Origin: Candidatus Roizmanbacteria bacterium RIFCSPHIGHO2_01_FULL_39_8
Lineage (GTDB): Bacteria; Patescibacteriota; Microgenomatia; UBA1406; GWC2-37-13
DNA length: 9,696 bases
Assembly: GCA_001789355.1 (NCBI GenBank)
Contig: MFZI01000013.1
Span: 1 to 9,696 of the forward strand
Reading direction: 5' to 3'
The notes below the pieces were generated by a model. It had not been told where the DNA came from and did no database searches. It worked only from the letters and a program-made list of their open reading frames with translations. The position numbers and the translations under genes are program-made. Positions 5,979 to 9,696 of the stretch are shown in pieces. How positions within the stretch are numbered: position 1 is the stretch's first letter; every line of letters begins with the position of its first letter.

Positions 5979-6216
5979 ATTTATCTTAGAATCTATGGCG
6001 AGCGATCTAAAACGTGTAGCTTTAGGTCTTCACCGTGGATCAAAGAAAATGGCCAGTAGATTTCTAGAGGAGTCTCTGAAAAGAAAAGATGAATTAAACA
6101 TGAGTGAAGTCGCTCCTTATCTAAAAAAGTTTATCTCAAAACTGGACGGGAAAATAGAAGCGGAAGATGCCCTTATGTATAGCACGCTCATTCAGAATTA
6201 TTCGCAAAAGCTATAA
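5968..6216 (+). CDS. Small hypothetical protein paired with DUF5674
   Basis: An 82-residue protein with no transmembrane segment and a predicted all-helical, basic character (MASDLKRVALGLHRGSKKMA near the front, EDALMYSTLIQNYSQKL at the end). I do not recognise a named family. It starts inside the DUF5674 gene (11-base overlap), so the two are almost certainly co-translated and may act together. A regulator or nucleic-acid-associated role is conceivable from size and charge but is not shown by any motif. The stop codon TAA (6214-6216) lies within the first bases of the intergenic repeat at 6211, so the repeat supplies the gene's end. Confidence 0.7.
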   Translation: MKNKFILESMASDLKRVALGLHRGSKKMASRFLEESLKRKDELNMSEVAPYLKKFISKLDGKIEAEDALMYSTLIQNYSQKL

Positions 6217-6249
6217 GGACGGTCTGGGTTTAACCCGACACGCTCAGCA
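6211..6249 (+). repeat. Intergenic repeat copy 3 (type copy)
   Basis: Begins CTATAAGGACGGTCTGGG and ends CACGCTCAGCA. It aligns without gaps over 39 bases with 8020-8058 (30 identical) and over 38 with 9531-9568 (27 identical). It contains a GTC-T-GGG-TTTAA-CCC-GAC hairpin. It overlaps the stop of the 82-aa gene. The remaining gap to 6312 holds a GC-rich GCGCGCGC run and no gene. Confidence 0.85.
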
Positions 6250-6312
6250 AACAAGCGCGCGCAGCCATTATACCGTATCCTCCACCATCCACATCTAATT
6301 TGATATCCTAAC

Positions 6313-7425
6313 TTAGGACTCGTAGCACTCTTTTTCTCTACTTTCCAAGCGTACATAGGGACCTTGCTCTAAATAGTTATGAACAAATTCTTTAAAGCCA
6401 TTGTTCCAAATACACATACCTCTAAATTTATTAGGATATTTTTTTTGAATATATTCTGCAACTTCAACCGAAGACCTCTCACTATTTACGATGTGTATTT
6501 TGGCGGTCCCATCTGGTATGTAGGTAAAAAGTTTTGACGCGGTTTCATCTGTTGCCCTATATCCAACTAGGTAAATCTCCTTAGCAGTCTTAAACATATC
6601 ATGTGCTCTTTTTATAATCTGATCCTCGACAACCATACTATCTTTATATATGGGCAAAATTATTAAAGGATAGAAAAGTTGGTAGCTTAGTCTTCTATAT
6701 ATCTGTAGAATGTTATATAAATTCAAGTCATTAGGATTAATAACCTTGTGTTGATCTAGGTCCATCATTTTCCTTTTATACATCTTGCTCATTGCCACCC
6801 TCATATGAAGACCTACATCAAAATCATCGGTTTTACTTAAAAGTAAATTTTTACTAGTTTCCGTTGTAAACCAATTCACGGACCCATGAGGTTTCAGATA
6901 ATCATTCTTAATATAGTCATCGAAAGTATCAAAATTAACATTGAATACGTCACTAAAAGTTAAATCGAGCAATAAATCGTAATTAAAATTTATAATCCCA
7001 AAATCCTCTTTCTTACTATGTATTTTATTTAATAACGTTCTATATACAGTGTGTCTACAATTATCCTCGTTTTTATAAACACATTCTGATACTCTTAAAA
7101 AGAGTATCCATATATAAAAAGCGATCTTTGCTAATTTGCTAAATTGAGCATGTTTATGTTTTCCGGGTTTCATTACATGTGCTTCTTCCCATCTGGTAGT
7201 TAACCATTTTTCAATATTTACTCCTGTGGGATCATAAAAATTTGCCGAGTCATCTTCAATTTCATTCAAATCATGAATACTTAAACCTATTTCCTTTGCA
7301 TAATGAATATCATATTGATTACAACCTTGAAAAATACCTCTTGTTACGGGAGGTATTTTATGCTTCGGTAATTTCTTAGTATGTGCACTATGAGATGCAC
7401 CTGCACCAAATACAAAAATTTTCAT
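6313..7425 (-). CDS. SIR2-like protein (candidate NAD-hydrolysing / defence protein)
   Basis: A 370-residue stand-alone protein with the Rossmann-type SIR2-like domain. Motifs in order from the chosen ATG: IFVFGAGASHSA (3-14, NAD-binding glycine-rich loop); INFNYDLLLD (145-154, the N-x-D motif); PHGSVNW (179-185, with H180 in the position of the catalytic His); IILPIYKD (255-262); and EIYLVGYRATDET (283-295, late Rossmann strand). Related SIR2-like domains in several anti-phage systems cleave NAD+ when triggered. No partner (HerA, TIR, sensor) is adjacent, and no second domain is apparent beyond the SIR2-like region. The frame extends to 7488, but the TATAAT box six bases before the ATG at 7425 decides the start. 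It sits alone in its cassette. The defence role is inferred from family and accessory context. Confidence 0.85.
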   Translation of the reverse strand: MKIFVFGAGASHSAHTKKLPKHKIPPVTRGIFQGCNQYDIHYAKEIGLSIHDLNEIEDDSANFYDPTGVNIEKWLTTRWEEAHVMKPGKHKHAQFSKLAKIAFYIWILFLRVSECVYKNEDNCRHTVYRTLLNKIHSKKEDFGIINFNYDLLLDLTFSDVFNVNFDTFDDYIKNDYLKPHGSVNWFTTETSKNLLLSKTDDFDVGLHMRVAMSKMYKRKMMDLDQHKVINPNDLNLYNILQIYRRLSYQLFYPLIILPIYKDSMVVEDQIIKRAHDMFKTAKEIYLVGYRATDETASKLFTYIPDGTAKIHIVNSERSSVEVAEYIQKKYPNKFRGMCIWNNGFKEFVHNYLEQGPYVRLESREKECYES

Positions 7426-7431
7426 ATCGTT

Positions 7432-7437
7432 ATTATA
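7432..7437 (-). promoter_or_regulatory. -10 box of the SIR2-like gene (leaderless start)
   Basis: TATAAT on the minus strand, 6 bases before the ATG at 7425. Confidence 0.6.
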
Positions 7438-7460
7438 TAATTTTATAACTATATGACTAA

Positions 7461-7503
7461 ACGGGTCTAAACTGACCCGCTCAGCCAACTTCGTCCTTGA
7501 TAG
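7461..7503 (+). repeat. Intergenic repeat copy 4 with an inverted arm
   Basis: CGGGTC (7462-7467), loop TAAACT, GACCCG (7474-7479), then CTCAGCCAAC. GACMCGCTCAGC is shared with the copy at 6211 (11 of 12). Downstream, CGTCCTTGATAG (7492-7503) is the reverse complement of the CTATAAGGACG start of the other copies plus one inserted base, so this copy looks inverted or composite. Confidence 0.7.
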
Positions 7504-7536
7504 GTATGCCCAGTATGCTATGTGAGAATTGATTGA

Positions 7537-7542
7537 TATACT
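7537..7542 (+). promoter_or_regulatory. -10 box of the VOC gene (leaderless start)
   Basis: TATACT, 7 bases before the ATG at 7550; no clear -35. Confidence 0.5.
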
Positions 7543-7549
7543 TTATTGG

Positions 7550-7975
7550 ATGGGAATAAAACCTCTTAAACCAGAATTGTACGTCTCGAATTACAAAAAA
7601 AGCCTACTTTTTTATTCAGAAATTTTAGGTTTCAAGATAGAATATACGCGTGATAATCCCAAATTCGCATTCTTGTCATACCGCGGAGCACACCTTATGA
7701 TTCAAGAATGTGATCCCAGTAAGGAAGATGAGTATGTTACCGGAAAACTTGAGTACCCGTTTGGTCGCGGAATAAACTTTCAAATCGAAACCAATAACGT
7801 ACAAAAATTAAATGATTTATTGAAAAAGAATAATTATCCCTTAAGAATGGAGTTGAAAGATAGTTGGTATAAAGTTAAAGACGTGCTTCATGGATCTCGA
7901 CAAATTCTGGTACAAGATCCTGACGGATATCTGCTTCGGTTTTCTCAAAGCATCGGTAAAAAGTCGGTTACATAA
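7550..7975 (+). CDS. VOC superfamily protein (glyoxalase/bleomycin-resistance type)
   Basis: A 141-residue cytoplasmic protein with the two beta-alpha-beta-beta-beta modules of the vicinal oxygen chelate fold. Module 1: PELYVSNYKKSLLFYSEILG (8-27), the FYxxxLGF motif, and AHLMIQE (47-53). Module 2: GRGINFQIETNNVQKLNDLL (72-91) and QILVQDPDGYLLRFSQSIG (118-136), the typical DPDGYLLRF end. The GRGINF-IET and rQ-LVQDPDGYLLRF pattern is closest to bleomycin-binding-type proteins, which are non-metal dimers that sequester the drug; E53 and H48 could instead be metal ligands, so an enzyme role is not excluded. The TTG at 7529 is an alternative start, but it lies upstream of the -10 box. Single-gene cassette with its own promoter. 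Confidence 0.88.
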   Translation: MGIKPLKPELYVSNYKKSLLFYSEILGFKIEYTRDNPKFAFLSYRGAHLMIQECDPSKEDEYVTGKLEYPFGRGINFQIETNNVQKLNDLLKKNNYPLRMELKDSWYKVKDVLHGSRQILVQDPDGYLLRFSQSIGKKSVT

Positions 7976-8019
7976 TTTTTAATTTCTCAATATCTTTTTA
8001 GCCTGTAGACAATATACTG

Positions 8020-8058
8020 CTATAAGGACGATCTAGGTCCCGACCGACACACTTAGCA
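8020..8058 (+). repeat. Intergenic repeat copy 5 (type copy)
   Basis: CTATAAGGACGATCTAGG... to CACACTTAGCA, 30 of 39 identical to 6211-6249 and 31 of 38 identical to 9531-9568. The central GGTCCCGACC is an imperfect inverted repeat, and GCTATAAG can pair with CTTAGC across the whole copy. The rest of 7976-8150 is AT-rich with no gene seen. Confidence 0.88.
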
Positions 8059-8150
8059 CTAAAATTTAGCTTAAAAAAACCCACATATTCTCATTGGGAC
8101 AATTCAAACCTATTTTTTTAAGTAAGAAAAGAAAATAAGTAAGGCAGGTC

Positions 8151-8179
8151 TTGATATTTTAAATACTATGAGTTATACT
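8151..8179 (+). promoter_or_regulatory. Promoter of the tandem T-box / lipoprotein unit
   Basis: -35 TTGATA (8151-8156), 17-base spacer, -10 TATACT (8174-8179). The start would be near 8186, just before Stem I of the T-box. One of only two promoters in the window with a recognisable -35. Confidence 0.75.
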
Positions 8180-8186
8180 GTCTTTA

Positions 8187-8420
8187 TTTGGTGGCGATGA
8201 AGAGGAAGAGTAACAAGAACGAGTTTAATAGAAAATCAACTCACCGACTGAAAGGTTGAACAAATAGATTCTTGTGAACGGCACCTTGGAGTCACAAACT
8301 CTAATAAAGAGATTCAACTTAAGCGATTTATCGAAAGTTGGATAATTAGGGTGGAACCGCGAGTAGGAAGACTCGTCCCTAGCTTGTAACGTTATTACAA
8401 GTTGAAGGACGAGTTTTTTT
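8187..8420 (+). promoter_or_regulatory. T-box riboswitch 1, complete, glycine specifier
   Basis: A tRNA-sensing transcription attenuator. Stem I opens with GGTGGCGATGAAGAGG and AGAGTAA (kink-turn and loop E side). CAAGAA (8214-8219) pairs with TTCTTG (8269-8274), followed by GAAC-GGC-ACC with specifier GGC (glycine) at 8280-8282. A distal TCAAC/GTTGA hairpin caps the stem. Stem II-like GAGT/ACTC follows at 8289-8301. Stem III is CAACTT/AAGTTG (8315-8340). The T-box AGGGTGGAACCGCG is at 8348-8361; its UGGA pairs with a tRNA ending UCCA, and bacterial tRNA-Gly has U73. The alternative terminator is ACTCGTCC (8371-8378)/GGACGAGT (8407-8414) with inner CTTGTAA/TTACAAG and a T-run to 8420. Uncharged tRNA-Gly should favour the antiterminator. 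Confidence 0.95.
8371..8420 (+). terminator. Terminator of T-box 1
   Basis: An 8-bp outer stem plus a 7-bp inner stem and seven T residues. ACTCGTCCCTA is shared with the antiterminator, whose 3' half it forms. Confidence 0.92.
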
Positions 8421-8430
8421 ATGACCTAAA

Positions 8431-8600
8431 CCGTGGTGTTGAAAGCTTGGCAAGCCGGAGCCACAACAAATTCGAGAATGAAGGGGATAAGTTCAATGGA
8501 CTAACATTACTTATCAAGTAGGGTGGAACCGCGACTCAACCATAAGAGGGCCGTCCCTATACAGTTATTTATTGGTACCTGTATATGGACGGCTTTTTAT
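8431..8600 (+). promoter_or_regulatory. T-box riboswitch 2, reduced Stem I
   Basis: Begins within 15 bases of the first terminator, with no gene between. The 3' half is standard: Stem III GGATAAGT (8485-8492)/ACTTATC (8509-8515), box AGGGTGGAACCGCG (8520-8533), antiterminator closure with CCCT, and a terminator. UGGA again fits a U73 tRNA. The region where Stem I belongs is only about 40 bases (GTGG...CCAC at about 8433-8464) and lacks the GATGA/AGTA signature. It contains GCTT-GGC-AAGC, a small hairpin with GGC in its loop, which might be a minimal specifier. It could be an ultrashort Stem I or a decayed T-box. Confidence 0.85.
8550..8600 (+). terminator. Terminator of T-box 2
   Basis: GCCGTCC (8550-8556)/GGACGGC (8587-8593), inner ATACAG (8559-8564)/CTGTAT (8579-8584), then TTTTTAT. 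The lipoprotein ATG follows about 11 bases later, so read-through is required for expression. Confidence 0.92.
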
Positions 8601-8610
8601 TGGCATAGAT

Positions 8611-9465
8611 ATGAAAGAAATTACGCGGAGAGAATTATTAGATTACTCATGGAAATCATTCGTTTTATTTGCTGTTGGAGCAGCAACTTCAGCGTGTGGA
8701 TCGACAGAATCTGTATTACCCACACCCGATCGTATTCCAACTGTAAATCCCTTAGATCCCTCACCTTACCGAGATTTGGCGAGATTTTATCCAGCGCTGG
8801 ACTCTTTACCTATTAATGGAGAACCGATGCAACTTGCAACAACTGTGCCGACCACTATCTACAATTTCACTCAGAACAGAAAAGTTAATCAAGATCCAAT
8901 AGAAAACGTTTTTGACTATTTTGAATCGTTGGCAATCTCCAATAAATCAATCGATTATAGCTTTCAGATGTTTGATCGATCATCAATTGAGATAACAAAA
9001 AGACCTGTTGTAGAAAGATCTTTTGTCTTAGTTCCTTCTGATGGACCGAACTTATCTACAAATTCTCTTTCCGAAGCGGATAAAGTAGCTGCTGTTACTC
9101 TTATAGATGATGAAGATCCCGAAAAAATCAAGACATATACATTTATTAAACTTGTTGACGTCTTGAATGCAGATCAGAGCAAAGATCCTTCAGATTTCAG
9201 GAAATTCGTCACTGAAGTGTGCCAATCGACGATCTTTGTACGACTCAACACTGATATATCAGCACACCAAATGGCTTATCAAAATTTAAGCCAGGAAATT
9301 TTGTGTAACTCAATTTCTGTAGAAATAGAAGATAGGCACAAAAATATTCTCTATGACGATCATGCTAGAAGCTTAAAAGGTATGGGTTTTGCCGGATTTC
9401 CTATCATTATTTCAAGTCAAAAAGATTATTTATTAACACCACAATTAGGAGATGTAATTAAATAA
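8611..9465 (+). CDS. Secreted lipoprotein-like protein with twin-arginine-type signal
   Basis: A 284-residue protein I cannot place in a named family. The N-terminus TRRELLDYSWKSFVLFAVGA (5-24) has a twin arginine (6-7) followed by a hydrophobic stretch and the lipobox-like TSAC (26-29), so C29 is the probable lipid-anchored residue. A Ser/Thr/Pro-rich linker (30-60) follows. The rest is soluble and exported, with no catalytic motif I recognise; two further cysteines occur in VCQST and ILCNS. An in-frame TTG at 8572 lies inside the terminator hairpin, so the ATG is chosen. It is the only complete gene behind the tandem glycine T-box. Glycine content is low, so why tRNA-Gly charging should control it is unclear. 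It might act in peptide or amino-acid scavenging, but that is inference from the riboswitch alone. Confidence 0.82.
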   Translation: MKEITRRELLDYSWKSFVLFAVGAATSACGSTESVLPTPDRIPTVNPLDPSPYRDLARFYPALDSLPINGEPMQLATTVPTTIYNFTQNRKVNQDPIENVFDYFESLAISNKSIDYSFQMFDRSSIEITKRPVVERSFVLVPSDGPNLSTNSLSEADKVAAVTLIDDEDPEKIKTYTFIKLVDVLNADQSKDPSDFRKFVTEVCQSTIFVRLNTDISAHQMAYQNLSQEILCNSISVEIEDRHKNILYDDHARSLKGMGFAGFPIIISSQKDYLLTPQLGDVIK

Positions 9466-9530
9466 TTATTAGTTGAAGCATCCTGTAAAAGTGAAAATCC
9501 AGAAACGGTATTTATTTAAGACTCGAACAT

Positions 9531-9568
9531 TATCAGGATGATCTGGGTCCTGACCGACATACTCGGCA
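9531..9568 (+). repeat. Intergenic repeat copy 6 (type copy)
   Basis: TATCAGGATGATCTGGG... to CATACTCGGCA, 31 of 38 identical to 8021-8058 without gaps; six of the seven differences are transitions. It lies 65 bases after the lipoprotein stop and closes the last complete cassette. Confidence 0.88.
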
Positions 9569-9696
9569 CGATTGGAGTTGGACGGAATCAAGGGAAAAAC
9601 TCAATAAAATAACTTCTGGATCTTCTTTTGCGTCCACTATGTGTAAAAAAGTAAATATAACCAATTCTGATAATCTCTTAATAAAATAGTTGTAAA
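9534..9696 (-). CDS. Possible 3' end of a minus-strand gene running in from the right edge
   Basis: A minus-strand frame is open from the window edge for about 53 codons (…KRLSELVIFTFLHIVDAKED…) and stops inside repeat copy 6. No family is recognised and an open frame of this length can arise by chance in this sequence. If real, the gene would be the next cassette, read leftward, and the repeat would supply its stop codon. No other gene is seen in 9569-9696. Confidence 0.2.

Noticed and set aside
8523..8816. A 97-codon plus-strand frame starting in the second T-box
   Set aside because: It runs through the T-box and terminator and then overlaps the lipoprotein gene in another frame; no protein-like features.
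6211..9568. The intergenic repeats as classical integron attC sites
   Set aside because: The R''/R' consensus pair (RYYYAAC ... GTTRRRY) separated by a long hairpin is not present in the three best copies; only single half-matches such as GTTTAAC at 6228 were found.
4821..9568. The repeats as a CRISPR array
   Set aside because: Spacing is 0.5 to 1.5 kb with genes between, and copies are degenerate; there are no spacers or cas genes.
6211..9568. The repeats as Rho-independent terminators
   Set aside because: No T-run follows the hairpins on either strand.
4668..9568. The repeats as complete tRNA pseudogenes
   Set aside because: Only T-arm and acceptor-like ends can be compared; no D or anticodon arm can be drawn upstream.
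1..9696. Alternative genetic code (TGA as glycine), as in some CPR lineages
   Set aside because: TGA ends era, ribF and the 190-aa gene at the expected protein ends, so the standard code applies.

Overview
This AT-rich window probably comes from a member of the Candidate Phyla Radiation (Patescibacteria), possibly the Microgenomates side. The reasons are compact genes, a DUF5674-type protein of the sort I associate with that group, the standard code (TGA is a stop), almost no Shine-Dalgarno sites, and -10 boxes placed 5 to 8 bases before nearly every start codon. The assignment is inference; there is no rRNA or marker phylogeny here.

Left part (1-4740) is ordinary chromosome. It holds the end of a riboflavin kinase/FAD synthetase gene overlapping a multi-spanning membrane protein of an uncharacterised conserved family, a pterin-4a-carbinolamine dehydratase (phhB), an AlkA/Mag-type DNA glycosylase (minus), a YjbQ/UPF0047 protein, and the GTPase Era (minus, overlapping yjbQ tail to tail). 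Next comes an intergenic region with a long imperfect inverted repeat, an ECF-type sigma factor overlapping a small two-helix membrane protein (possible anti-sigma), a strong terminator, and tRNA-Gln(UUG).

Right part (4740-9696) starts at the 3' end of the tRNA and looks like an accessory cassette array. It consists of small transcription units in either orientation: a possible kinase-fold protein (minus); DUF5674 plus an 82-aa protein; a stand-alone SIR2-like protein (minus); a VOC/bleomycin-resistance-type protein; and a Tat/lipoprotein-like secreted protein. Every unit is bounded by a degenerate intergenic repeat. Three copies (6211-6249, 8020-8058, 9531-9568) align without gaps at 27-31 identities over 38 bases. 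Copies near 4821 and 7461 are more diverged, and one at 5572 is weak. The repeats end in (C)TCAGC(C)A and carry a T-arm-like GGGTY..RACCC hairpin, which resembles the 3' end of the tRNA-Gln gene. I propose a tRNA-anchored, integron-like array of single-gene cassettes with this repeat as recombination site. No recombinase lies in the window, so this remains a hypothesis.

The last cassette contains a tandem T-box riboswitch. The first T-box is complete: glycine specifier GGC, AGGGTGGAACCGCG box, perfect terminator. The second, directly behind it, has an intact Stem III, antiterminator and terminator but a much reduced Stem I. Both have UGGA, matching a U73 discriminator such as that of bacterial tRNA-Gly. 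They control a lipoprotein-like gene and not a glycyl-tRNA synthetase or transporter, which is unusual.
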